A DNA stretch of 64,000 bases from contig CM055110.1 in assembly GCA_029204225.1 (NCBI GenBank), positions 2,058,659 to 2,122,658 on the forward strand. Direction: 5' to 3'. This DNA comes from Diphasiastrum complanatum (Eukaryota > Streptophyta > Lycopodiopsida > Lycopodiales > Lycopodiaceae). Positions 35,606-46,922 of this stretch are shown in pieces. The stretch's first letter is position 1. Every line of letters starts with the position of its first letter. Position numbers and translations under genes: made by a program. Under the pieces are notes generated by a model. It searched no databases. It saw only the letters and a program-made list of their open reading frames with translations, and had not been told where the DNA came from.

Positions 35606-36640
35606 ATGTAGCGCAGGCATCCCAAAGGGAGCCGGGAACCACGACTTAGCTTCTCAGCCTTCAACTCTTGCCATCCAAGCCCACTTGACATACAAGCAGC
35701 CAACTCGCCAACAACGATCAGACTTAACCAACTTGAAATTCCGAAAACCAACATTGAGATCCAACTTGGCGCCATGCTAGATCGGGGGTCCCGATGTGGG
35801 TGACTTCCCTCCAACCAAGTCTCAGCCTCCCTTGCTGGAATGTTGTCTTGGCACTCGTCGTGGCATGCCAGCTCCCCGGAGACTAGGGTCGGTCACACAC
35901 TTGAAATGTAACCTTCTCAGATTTATCAATAAAGTGGGATTTTCCTCAAACTGACTTTGATTACCTTCTGGATTTCAGTGTTTGGTAAAAGCGCTAGTTG
36001 TAAGGCCGCTTCAAAATTTTTAAGTTGGCACATAGCTGAGGGTCGTATCCCGAGATGCCAACGGTATGCCATCGGGACCATTCGGTCCGTGGCGCCAACG
36101 ATATGCTGTCGGGACCATTTGGTCCAGGAACTGGTTGTCTCCATATCTGTCGCGACTTGTGGTTCTGAGTGTTCCTTGCATGAACTTGAATGGGTTAAGC
36201 TCTTGGGGAACGGGCTCTAACATGTCGGCTGAGTTGGATGGCTTGCTTGGGTGGAAGTTATCTGTTTATGGCTGTCCAGTCTAGCGTGGCGCCAGGTTGG
36301 CTTCCAGCGCTCGTGACGAAGCTTTCAGTTGGTTAAGTCTGATGTAACTCAGACTGCTTGCTTGGAATGGATGTTACTCGTTTGTAATGAAGCTTCGAGT
36401 TGGTTAAGTTTGATGTATGTCGGGCGGCTTGCTTGAAGGGAAGTCACCCACATCGGGACCCCCGATCTGGCATGGCGCCAGGTTGGATCTCAATGTTGGT
36501 TTTCAGAACTTCAAGTTGGTTAAGTCTGATCGTTGTTGGCGAGTTGGCTGCTTGTATGTCAAGTGGGTTTGGATGGCAAGAGTTGAAGGTTGGAAAGCTA
36601 AGTCGTGGTTCCCGGCTCCCTTTGGGATGCCAGCGCTACA
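35606..36640. repeat. Inverted repeat: 35606-35814 versus 36435-36640
   Basis: About 205 bp at 35606-35814 is the near-identical reverse complement of 36435-36640. Shared blocks are ACCCACATCGGGACCCCCGATC, TAAGTCTGATCGTTGTTGGC and TCCCTTTGGGATGCC. The right arm ends GCGCTACA just before a primer site, so the arms are LTR 3' ends in opposite orientation. Between them lie a TCGGGACCATTxGGTCC duplication at 36060-36125 and further diverged GTTGGTTAAGT repeats. Confidence 0.85.
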
Positions 36641-37306
36641 TGTGGTATCAGAGCCGACTGGCCGGTTAGCTATGCGGATCTCACGGAAATGGCCACTGTT
36701 TGGAGTTCATCAAGACAACTGTTGTGCAAGGTGCTGCCCACAGTGTAAGCTACCTTCACAAGCTTTACTTCCGGCGCCACTGGCGCCAGCAGCGCCCCTG
36801 CTGCTCCCGACACCAACGACTCCGGCGCCGCTCATGACGCCACTGTGACTAGAATCCAGCCAGCGCCAAGTTCCTATGGCTGAAAATCTTTGATCGGTTC
36901 TAGCGAAGTTCAGAGAGCTCAGATCGATGTGCAATCACCTCACACGATCTAGGCATGATTAAAGGAAGCATGGGGATCAATAAAATCTAGAGAGATAAAA
37001 TGACTTTCTAGAGAGAGAGAATCCTAGAGAGAGAAAAATGTGCTTTACCAGTTTGGGTAGAGTGCTTGGTATGAGGGGGGGTGCCGAATCCCACCAATAC
37101 TATAGGGGAGTGCGGGTTGCGACTTAGGGCAAGCTCCAACCAAGTCTCAGCCTCCCTTGCTGGAATGTTGTCCTGGCACTCGCGTTGGCATGCCAGCTCC
37201 CTGGAGACTAGGGTCGGTCACACACTTGAAATGTAACCTTCTCAGATTTATCAATAAAGTGAGATTTTTCTCAAACTGACTCTGATTACCTTCTGGGTTT
37301 TAGTGG
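35815..37306. repeat. Direct repeat: 35815-35976 versus 37138-37306
   Basis: Both copies run from CAACCAAGTCTCAGCCTCCC through ACACACTTGAAATGTAACC and TCAATAAAGTGxGATTTT to CTTCTGG. The CAATAAA and position suggest the R-U5 part of an LTR. The copies are about 95% alike by eye. Confidence 0.8.
36643..36655 (+). other. Primer-binding site, initiator-Met tRNA type
   Basis: A perfect TGGTATCAGAGCC lies two bases after an LTR end GCGCTACA. A broken gag-like frame with an Ala/Pro-rich stretch (GATGASSAPAAPD) follows near 36760. Confidence 0.8.
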
Positions 37307-37400
37307 CGTCGGGAGCAGCAGGGGCGCTGCTGGCGCCGGGGACAATGCTGGCGCCAGTGGTGCCAGAAGTAAATCTTGTAAAGGTAGCTTTACAACACCC
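36748..37400. repeat. Inverted repeat of leader/gag start: 36748-36812 versus 37309-37400
   Basis: AGCTACCTTCACAAGCTTTACTTC and GGCGCCACTGGCGCCAGC at the left are found reversed at the right, where the LTR-end direct repeat adjoins them. The CTGCTGCTCCCGAC block is shared. The two elements were apparently joined head to head. Confidence 0.75.
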
Positions 37401-37489
37401 TCTCTTGTGAGGGAGCTTTTTGAATGTATTGTCAAGTTATCTTGAGCAGATAACGAAGATCCTCCACGAGTTCTTGATGATTGCTAAGC

Positions 37490-38000
37490 TCCTTATTCAG
37501 GGCAATGTTCTTGAGTGAAGTTTCTATGAGCATGCTTGTTTTCCTTTGTGTTGTGGAATAACTAGGATCTTGTTTTCTCTCTTGCTTAGTTGTGGATTAG
37601 ATTTCATTTCTTGTTTGTGGATTAATGTATGAATCAACATTCAAGTAAACTAAATATGTTGGATTTGTGGTGTAGATCTTGCATATTCTTTTACATTCCA
37701 GTTCTTGATTGTTCTTGGGAATTCCAAACATCAAGAAATGGGTGTTTCTTGATCCATGGGCTGCTAGAGTGCTGTTAGGAATCTAGTTTTCTTGTTTCTT
37801 GTTTTCTTGATTGAGTAGCTTAATCTTTTCTTTGTTTGTTTTCTGATTTTGGTAGATAGTTTGTAGAACCGCTCCTTGATCCAGAACGCTGATCCTCTTG
37901 AGCTAGGACTGGTTGCATGGCTTGTTTATGCATGTAGTTGAGTATCGAATCTGACTCTCCCCTCTGACAGGCTGGGGAATACTCACTGTGATCTGAGAAG
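37490..38000 (+). repeat. LTR-like segment, family B (5' copy of gypsy element)
   Basis: It aligns with 42446-42960 (+), diverged, and with 7212-7450 (-), close. Shared landmarks are TTGTGGATTAATGTA, CATTCAxGTAAACTAAATA, GATTCTTGCATAT and CCTCTGACAG. Lying before gag, with its partner after integrase, it is best read as the 5' LTR. Exact termini are not fixed. Confidence 0.65.
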
Positions 38001-39262
38001 ACACTTCTGCTGGAAACCATTATAATAAGAAGTTCAGAACCATAAGAACCGTAACTAACAGAAGAACAAAGAAAGAACGAAAAAGAAGAAAAGAGAAAGC
38101 CGTGTTCACAGATTCAGTGGAATTTGTGAACATTTGGCGCCATTCCACAACTACACAGACACTAAACCGAGCCACACCATTCCAATCTGTGCGGCAAAAC
38201 CATCGCTCTGAGGACTCCCACACATTCATTACAGCGCTCACCACTTTGGTCCTGACCAACGTGCAGCTCAGTTCTCCACCAACGCTTCACGCTCCTTGCC
38301 AAGCCGAGCCAACCCTCGTCTGGACCAAACCGCTACACACAAACTCTCGACTGAGCCGCTACACAAAAAATCCTGCCATGTTTTGAGTTACACCTCAACC
38401 AACGCATTTGCTCCCATCTCAACTGAAACTATTGTTCAGCTCTCAACCGAAACACTTACTCAATGTCTCAACCGGAGCCCACTGCTCACATCTCAACTAA
38501 TGCATTTTTTTTCGAATCTCGACTGACAGCTTTTAGTTGAATCTCGACCGACAGCTTTCAGTCGAATCTCGACCGATAGCTTTCAATTACATCTCGATCG
38601 ACGGCCTCTGTCACATCTCGACCGACGACCTCCTTTACATCTCGACCGACGGCCTCCGTTACATCTCAATTGACGACCTCCGTTAAATCTCGATCGACGA
38701 GATTTGCTCATCTCTCGATCAGAGGATCTGCATCCAATCTCGACAGAAGGGTTTACTCACAATTTCAACAGGACCAGATCCGCGATAGACTACAGAATTT
38801 TCCAACGACGATCAGAACTAACGAGCACGACATACATCCGATCCAAAGCTTGAATCGACTATCTATCTGACAATCCACACGATCCACAAGCTGCACTGCC
38901 ATAACCGACAACAACTACACAAGTCTCCATCTGCCTTGGGTCGTAATGACTGCATTACAATCTTAGCGATCACGTTCCCAACGAGTCCAAGAGGCCTATT
39001 TCAAAACTCCTAAAGTTCTCTAAACTTGTTATGGATAGACCTTACGATCCGAATTCCAGAGAGGACTATCCACCAGAGATGGTCTTCCCATCCACCAAAC
39101 AGGATCGATTTAATATATATTCCAGGATGAAGTCCCAAGTCCAAGAGCCATCCACAAACCCATTCGACAGATGGAAACCCATGCGTTATGAAGCTCCATA
39201 TAAATGACCACATTTTCATGCTGCCGAATCTTCACATGCACGAGCTCACTTAAACGGAGCTT
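38001..39262 (+). other. Leader of the gypsy element with minisatellite
   Basis: This non-coding leader lies between the LTR-like segment and gag. Only short frames occur. The 25-bp minisatellite fills 38398-38762. No clear primer site is visible. Confidence 0.55.
38398..38762. repeat. 25-bp minisatellite array, third block
   Basis: The + strand shows repeated CATCTCGACCGACGGCCTCCGTTA with variants. Its reverse complement, TAACGGAGGCCGTCGGTCGAGATG, is the same unit as at 8.3 kb (compare GAACGGAGGCGTCGGTTGAGATG near 8501). About 14 degenerate units are present. Relative to the gag direction the orientation is the same in both elements. Confidence 0.88.
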
Positions 39263-40747
39263 TTGCAAAATAATGTTCCACGTACTGAAAAACGTACCCC
39301 AAAGCTAGATTTACCTAAGTACGATGGTAACACTGATCCTCAAAGATTTCTTCAAGTCTTTGAGAATGCATGTGATGTCTATAGCGAGACATCACCAGAT
39401 GCCATGGTACAGCTCTTCTCGATGATCATGATCGATCGCGCACGAGAATGGTTTTTTAACCTTGATCGTGAAGATAAACGTGACTGGTCACTCTTGAAGG
39501 AGGCCTTTATCAAACGTTTCAAGCCATTTTGCTTGATAGAAAGTCCTTTTGTCAAACTAAGTAGCATCAAAATGACAAAAGACGAAAAAGTCCGTGACTA
39601 CATTGAACGATTTAAAAGACTAAAAAGTCAGGTACAAGAGCAACCCATTGAGTCTTTGCTCATAATTTGGTTCCTCATAGGCCTCCCACGATGGATATGA
39701 TGTGAACTTTGTTCCAATGATGAATATACATCTTTGAAACAAGCCATGTCTGATGCCATTTGGGAAGAAGACGAGGGCTCAGATGTTGATGAACCACGTG
39801 AACGGAGAGCACATCGTGATGTCCAAGAAGCTCGACCAAACGACAAAACTCGAGAACAGTTTTGAAAAACCGAGATGGAGTTGCTTAACCAGCAACACCA
39901 ACAATAGATGGAGAAACTCACGAAAGAGTTTCAAAATACTCTTAAGTCTATCCAGAGTTTGATGCCAGGTCAATTACCCATTGGCCGAATCCATCATAGA
40001 CGAGAAAACACTTGGTGTCCTCATTGTCGAGGTGCCCACACTGGCAATGAATGCCCTTCATACCAACCAGTCCCAGATACTTCATTAATCAAATGTGACA
40101 TCTGCGACTTTATGGGGCATACATCTCTTTATTGCTATTATAACTGGAGGAACCAGCCTCACAACAAGTCAGGGGGACACTATCAACCTCCTTGACAGCC
40201 GTTTGTTTCACAGCCCCACCACACGCACCACCAACCACGAAACAACCAGGTCCATATACAAGAGTTGCCCAGACAACCTAGACATGAACCTCAACCACAG
40301 TTGGCGCACTTAGGACCACCACCAAGAGGACAACAAGATCTAGGAGCACAAAAACATAGACACCCTCGAGAGTTTGCACAAGCACATATGGTAGAAAACT
40401 CCTACGATCACTCATATCATCACGATGGAACACTTCCATCATCTATTCCTCACCAATATCAAACCGACAACTCCTGCTCGTGCAAACGAGATGAGTATTC
40501 CACACCACTAGAAAACCCAGCACAACTAGCCATCCAAGATGGTTATGCTATTGCCACAAGCCCAATGAGCAACCACTGCTTTATTTGTGGGGAAACAGGA
40601 CACTTCATGGTTGATTGTAAAGTTAAGAACCAATACCATGCGGAGTGTCCAGACTGTGTTCGCAAACACAGTTTCAAGGACTGTCCAAACAACCTAACAG
40701 GATTCTACCAGCACGTCATATATCATCCGAACCTGTTAGAGTTCTAG
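39263..40747 (+). pseudogene. Ty3/gypsy gag
   Basis: Gag begins near 39263 with LDLPKYDGNTDPQRFLQVFE, AREWFFNLDREDKRDWSLL and DEKVRDYIERFKRLKSQV, all retrotransposon gag signatures. A stop lies near 39700 and further frames carry the rest. Zinc-finger-like blocks are HCRGAHTGNEC and CDICDFMGHTSLYC near 40020-40135, and CFICGETGHFMVDC at about 40580. A CPDCVRKHSFKDC block follows. Protease and most of RT that should follow are absent before 41040. Confidence 0.88.
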
Positions 40748-41042
40748 CTAGAGCACAACGCCAACAACACGTACAACAGCAAAATAATATCAAATCAGCT
40801 GACCCCTAGGGTAGCCACTGGGCGACTTCCACATTACCAAAAGATTACCCAGACCCACAAGTCGAACAAAAGCAATAAAATGAATTTTGAGATGAGTTTT
40901 TGCGAGAGGAAGAACATCCGGAAAGTCTATTATTAGCTCAAATCTTCAAAAAAGAGCAGTCCCTATAGGGACCTGAAGTATTTTCTGACCTCCTGCAAGC
41001 TCAACTCACCATGCCGTTCCATAGCGCAATAAACCTGCAACA

Positions 41043-41702
41043 GTGAAGGAAGTATATGTCTTTATCGGTCATACCAATAATTATCGCATCTTTATAATCG
41101 ACTATGCCGGCAAGGCACGCCTCGTTTATTTAGTTGTGGTAGATCCTCGTTGGACCAAAGAACAAATTAAAGCCTTTGAGGAATTGAAAACAGCCCTTAC
41201 CACGGCTCCCACACTCCGCTCGCCAGATTAAACGAAAGAATTCCATGTGCATACTAATGCAAGTAAGTATGCCATTGGAGGTCTTTTTGCACAACTGGAC
41301 GAGTATGGCAAAGACTTCCCAATACGTTTCTTGAGCAGGCAACTGGTGCCTGCTAAAGTAAACTATACAACCACCGAGAGAGAAGCATTGGCGATGGTCT
41401 ATGCTGTGCAACAACTAAGAGATTATTTAGACCAGACCTTTGCATTCTACACTGACCATCAAGCCCTATTATATATTGTTAATAAGTCCTATAAAACGGG
41501 ACGTATCACTCAATGGCTATTGATTTTAGAGGAATTTAATTTCCGCATAGTCGTTCGGAAAGGGACCCAACATTTTATGGCAGATCACCTTTCCCGACTA
41601 CCAAACGCTGAAAAAGCAACTGCACTAGTCAACGATGATCTCCCTGATGCATGCCTTTTTCAGATTGATGCTACACCCTTATGGGCTGAGGAGATCACTT
41701 AG
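41043..41702 (+). pseudogene. Ty3/gypsy RT connection and RNase H domain
   Basis: The frame opens with a remnant of the RT thumb/connection (GHTNNYRIFI, DPRWTKEQIKAFEELK). A stop at 41229 is followed by RNase H: MHTNASKYAIGGLFAQ, FLSRQLVPAKVNYTTTEREALAMVY, FYTDHQALLYI and TQHFMADHLSRLPN. The RT catalytic core has been deleted between 40750 and 41040. It belongs to the same element as the gag at 39.3 kb by order and orientation. Confidence 0.9.
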
Positions 41703-41748
41703 TTCCTAACAACAGACAAACTCAAAGAAGGCTTGAGTACGACGACAA

Positions 41749-41797
41749 TTTTTTTTTTTTTTTTTGCTAAAAGCAGCGCCCTTTCAATTAATAGCGG
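41749..41797 (-). mobile_element. Tiny 5'-truncated retroposon (LINE-type 3' tail)
   Basis: Seventeen Ts followed by GCTAAAAGCAGCGCCC and CTTTCAATTAATAGCGG are flanked by GACAA at 41744-41748 and again at 41798-41802. On the reverse strand this is a ~32-bp 3' end plus A17 tail with a 5-bp target duplication. The gypsy polyprotein frame continues across the site if the insert is ignored, which supports a discrete insertion. The source LINE or SINE is not identified. Confidence 0.65.
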
Positions 41798-41802
41798 GAC
41801 AA

Positions 41803-41930
41803 CTTTTACAAAAGGGGCATTGACAGTATAATTCGACGATGTGCTTACAAATCTGAGATATGGCCTATCATATCTTAGGCTCATGAGGGTATTGGCGGAG
41901 GCCACTTTTCTGCTGAAGCCACAACTAAGC
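41803..41930 (+). pseudogene. Gypsy integrase zinc-binding (HHCC) start
   Basis: After the small insertion the + strand continues with YKRGIDSIIRRC and then AHEGIGGGHFSAEATTK, the histidine half of the integrase HHCC domain. The cysteine half is not downstream on this strand but on the opposite strand at 42.4 kb. Confidence 0.75.
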
Positions 41931-41999
41931 TGTTTGATGCAAGTGAAGAACTTCAAGGAAAAAATATGATTGTGGCTCTAGGATAGTACAGTGTACTTT

Positions 42000-42435
42000 T
42001 TTTGTGAACAACAAGGTAATGGCGTAGGAGGTTATCAATGACAACATTTGAAACATGCATGTCGTGATCACTAACTAGCTCTATAGGACAGCCAAAACGT
42101 GTAATAATGTTTTCATAAAGAAAACGCGTGACAGTTTTGGCGTTGGCGTCCTTCGTTGCTCGAGCCTCAACCCACTTAGTGGCGTAATCTGTGGCTATGA
42201 GGATGTAACGAGCTTGGGTATGTTTTGCGGCTGGACTGATTGGTCCAACAAAGTCAATTCCCCACTTATGGAAGGCTTCGCCTTCTATAATGGGAGTCAG
42301 TGGTGTGAAGTCTGCTTTGGTATTTTTCTTGGCTCGTTAACAGACATCACATGCTTTAATGATAGCAGACGTGTCTTTAAACAAAGATAGCCACCACAAT
42401 CCTGCAAGAGCCTTCACGAGTTTGGTGCAACCATT
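42000..42435 (-). pseudogene. Gypsy integrase core, inverted relative to its element
   Basis: The reverse strand reads TKLVKALAGLWW, then IIKACDVC and a stop. The core follows with KWGIDFVGPISPAAK, YILIATDYATKWVEA and a SDHDMHVSNVVI block. These give the cysteine half of HHCC and the first two catalytic Asp of the core. It lies between + strand HHCC sequence and the + strand 3' LTR, so a ~500-bp segment appears flipped inside the element. The Glu region is not seen. Confidence 0.82.
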
Positions 42436-42439
42436 GAGC

Positions 42440-42970
42440 TCCTTGATCATGCTTGTTTTTTGAGTGATGCATTTATGATCTTGCCCTTCCCTCCTTTTGT
42501 GTGTGGTTGTGGATTGTAGAGTGGATTAGATTTGCTGCTTTGTAGAGTGGATTAGCTTTCTTGCTTTCTTGTGGATTAATGTAGAAACCAGCATTCAGGT
42601 AAACTAAATAGGCTGGATCTGTGGTGTGATTCTTGCATATCTTTGTACAATTCAGTTCTTGATGTTCTTGGGATGTTCAAGAATCAAGAGACTGGCTGGT
42701 TTCTTGATTCTTGGACTTCTAACATGCTGTAGATTAGTTTCTGGCTTCTTGTTTTGTGGATTTATGCAAGTTCAGTAGTGTAGGATCTGATTCAGTTCAT
42801 TTTTTAAGGGTAGGTAGCTGTAGAAATTCATTGAATGTTCATTGGTTTGCATGATGATATGTGAATGAGTGTTCTTGGCTTGCATCTCTATGTAGAATGT
42901 AAGTGCATTCAAGAGTGACGACCTTGAGTAGTCCTCTGACAGACAGGACAAAGAAAATCTATACTATAAC
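42440..42970 (+). repeat. LTR-like segment, family B (3' copy of gypsy element)
   Basis: This is the diverged counterpart of 37490-38000 in the same orientation, following the integrase. The poor identity of the pair indicates an old insertion. Confidence 0.65.
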
Positions 42971-42984
42971 ATCTAACGAATGCC

Positions 42985-44575
42985 TTTGAGCTTGGTAATA
43001 GGCAGAAACAGTTCTGAAAAAGAGCCAGAAAGAGTCGAAGAAGCAACAGATCCTCTGGAGCAGGGGATTTGTCAACATGCAGCTGTATCATAACTGAATG
43101 TATGACCACTAGTAGATCTTCTTTCATCAATATTACCTGCCCAATCGGCATCTGTATAACCTACCAACATTGGCGTTTCAGGCTGATCATACTTCAAACC
43201 AAAATTCAATGTCCCTCAAATGTATCTGAGAATACGTTTAGCAGACTACCAATGTGCTTGACTAGGATCTTGCATAAATTGACTAACAACACCAACAACA
43301 TAAGAAATATCAGGTCATGTGTGTGTCAAATAAATCAAACTACCCACTAGCTGTCTATACAAATAAGCATCCACTTTCTCAGATTCATCATATCCAGTAA
43401 GCTTCATGATGATATCCATAGGTGCTACTCAAAGCCTTACAATCCTGCATATTGAACTTATAAAACAAATCTCATGCATATTTGCTTTGTGTAAGAAAGA
43501 CCATGTCTTCCTTTTGCCATACTTCAATGTGAAGACAATAGTGCATCAATCCTAGATCACTCATGTCAAAAGCATTGGAAAGATCTGATTTTATTTTATC
43601 AATTAAGCTCTCATTACTTCATGTAATAATCAAATCATCCATGTACAACACAATGAACACTATATCTGAATCTTGTCTTAGAATGTAAAGATTAGGACCA
43701 ACATCACTCTTTATCATTCCCCTTCGCTTGAAGTGTTCATCAATGCAAGTGTACCATGCCTGTGGTGCTTGCTTCAATCCATAAATGGCTTTGTTGAGCT
43801 TACAAACGAGATGCTCTCTCCCTGGCTCAACAAATCCTTGAGGTTGTACTAAGTACACCTCTTCATCCAACACTCCATTAAGAAAAGCAGATTTAACGTC
43901 CATTTGCTGGATCTTCCAACCATAGAAAACAGAAATAGCAATGATAGAACGTATAGCTATGGGTGCAAAGGTTTCCTCAAAATCAATACCTTCATGCTGC
44001 TCAAATCCTCTCGCAACCAACCGTGCTTTGTACTTGTTGAGTTGCCCATCAGCTCCATATTTGATCTTGTATATCCATTTGCAAGTGATAGGCGTCTTAC
44101 CATCAAGTAGCTCAACCAAGTTCCCCGTCCTATTTTTTGTTATAGCCTTCATTTCTGTTTCCATAGCTTCATGCCACTCCTTGTGCTCCTTTGCTTTATC
44201 AAAAGTTTTTGGTTCTTGAGCCTTGAGCACAGAACCCATTATGGCTAGATTCATCTCAAATCTTGCAGGAGGTTTTCGATTTCTACTTGATCTTCTAAGC
44301 TCTCCATGCTCACTTGATTCGCGAGTATCTCCCTTATTAGCATCATTTGTTACTGACAAGTACCACTTAGGCACTCTCCTAGGAATCTCATTATTGACCC
44401 TGTCTTTTTCCATTGGCTCTTCCATATCGACACCAACTTCTTCCTTCACTTGCACTTTAGCTTTATCATCGAAGAGATCAATTGTCAATTTTATTTGGTC
44501 ATTTTGACCCATCTCATCAAAAGTAGCATCTCTAGAAATCACGATATTTTGTGCATCTGTGTCATACATCCTAAC
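42985..44575 (-). pseudogene. Ty1/copia RT and RNase H
   Basis: A 316-codon reverse-strand frame (44569-43619) starts in the linker with [21 protein letters not shown] follows with [65 protein letters not shown] and the intact YMDD box in [10 protein letters not shown]. After the stop the 3' RT and RNase H continue in broken frames: SDLGLMHYCLHIEV, TQSKYA, then a GYTDADWAG-type block and DERRSTSG near 43130-43090. The upstream integrase has been lost at a break near 44575. The intact YMDD and long RT frame make it one of the better preserved pieces. Confidence 0.9.
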
Positions 44576-45493
44576 AATAAGAGGATATCCGAATTAACTC
44601 ACCTTCTAAAAAGTGAACTTTATTCATATAAAGTTGTTTTCCATGGTTCTGCAATCTTTCACAATATCCTAGTAATCCACTATGTCCATTGCATATCCAT
44701 GTAACTAAATGAGTTATTGAAGAGAACGTGGGATGTGTCAAAGTGCTTGGATCTTGTGGATATAATGTTTCATCTATCCACAAATCCAAGTTTTTTTTTC
44801 CTTCTGCCCTGTAACGAGAACGATCCTCAGCAGATATTTGAATTCCTTTGCCTCCTCTTCTCTACAAAGGTGCCAAATCAATAGGGATATCCACATGTAG
44901 ATGATACAATGTCATCATAAAAAAAATAATAGAGTAATCAGTTGCATCAAAGTACTATGACCAGATTCTATGAAGCAAAGCAAAGTACTCATCTTTGATT
45001 ATACTATATACTATGTACAATCAATCCAAACTCCATGCTTGTATGCTTTTTTCAAATTTGGAAATGCCGCTCATTTTTTCATTCCAATAGGTAGTTGGCG
45101 CTCATATTTCCATTACAAAGTGATGATGGCGTTCATAATTGGAGATGGCACCCATATTTCCATTCTCGTGGACGGAATGCATATGTAAACATTTTGCAAT
45201 TTTTTTTGATTCGAATTTGGGGATGGCGGTCATATTCTAGATCTATTGAGAATATTGCCCTTTTCGTAACCAATGGAGGAAATATTTTTGAATTAAGTAA
45301 GTTATACTGCGAACTGTTAACAATTTTTAACTGTGACTATAGACATTGTGGTTAGATCATTGGGAGTTGGGGAGGCCTTGGGAGTGGTGTGGGCAAGCAA
45401 ATAAACAATATTGTTTTTTTTATTTTGATATTTTTCTATATCCTACATGGCATTCCTTAAAGGGTCTTTTTGATATTGAGGACTCCTCTAATG
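44576..45493. other. Spacer without recognised gene
   Basis: It holds a small series of ATGGCGxTCATATTTCCATT-like repeats around 45060-45240. No coding motif is seen. Confidence 0.5.
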
Positions 45494-46188
<695 letters not shown>

Positions 46189-46399
46189 CACTACATGCCA
46201 ACTTGGATATCAAAGTATAACATTTAGTCCAATCTTCTCTACCAACAATATCAAGATAGCAATACATTCTGTCCTAACACAACCGTATTAGGGCACACGC
46301 CATATTGATCAGTATGAGGGCAACCAACCATATTAGAACAACAAATTATAGTGAAGTACATGAGCAAATACTGTAATCATTCACTAATAGCAAAGAGGG

Positions 46400-46922
46400 T
46401 GTGATTCATTCATAGCCAAAAGTATCAGGGCAAATCTGTGCCATGCTAACCTTTTAGGCTTCATGTACAAGCATGACCATCTATGAACTTTGGTAATTAG
46501 TTAGGGAAAAATCATGCCGTGCCAACTACCCATAATTCACAACCTAGTCATACATTTAACAACTACAATTCTAGCATATTCTATTAAAAAATAGATTTAT
46601 AACATCTCTTGTTTTTATAGAATAATAAAACATAAAGAGTTTACATCAAGTGATAAGCTACTACTAGTAGGATATGATTCTTTCATGGCCAAAAGTATTA
46701 GGATAACATATCCGTGCCATATTGACCTTTTAGACCTCATGTGGAAGCATGAACGTTTATGACCTACGGTAGGTAGTTAGGGGAAATCCATGCCGTACCA
46801 ACTACGTAGAATCAACAACCTATTCATATCTATAGTAGTTACATTACTATTATAGTTTATTGAGATTTATAGCATCTCATTTTTATAACAAAATTTAAAG
46901 GGTATACGTCAAATGGTCACCG
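46400..46922. repeat. ~273-bp direct repeat, two copies
   Basis: 46400-46660 and 46673-46922 share CATxGCCAAAAGTAT, TCCGTGCCAT, GACCTTTTAG, TAGTTAGGGxAAATCATGCCGT and ATAGCATCTC. The offset is 273 bp. Similarity is moderate. Confidence 0.75.

Noticed and set aside
36643-36655. Possible tRNA fragments at TGGTATCAGAGCC motifs
   Set aside because: These are primer-binding sites adjoining LTR ends. No cloverleaf can be formed around them.
35539-36669. A repeated ~80-residue protein on both strands (GSHPHRDPRS...)
   Set aside because: It is the translation of the two arms of an inverted LTR repeat, not a gene family.
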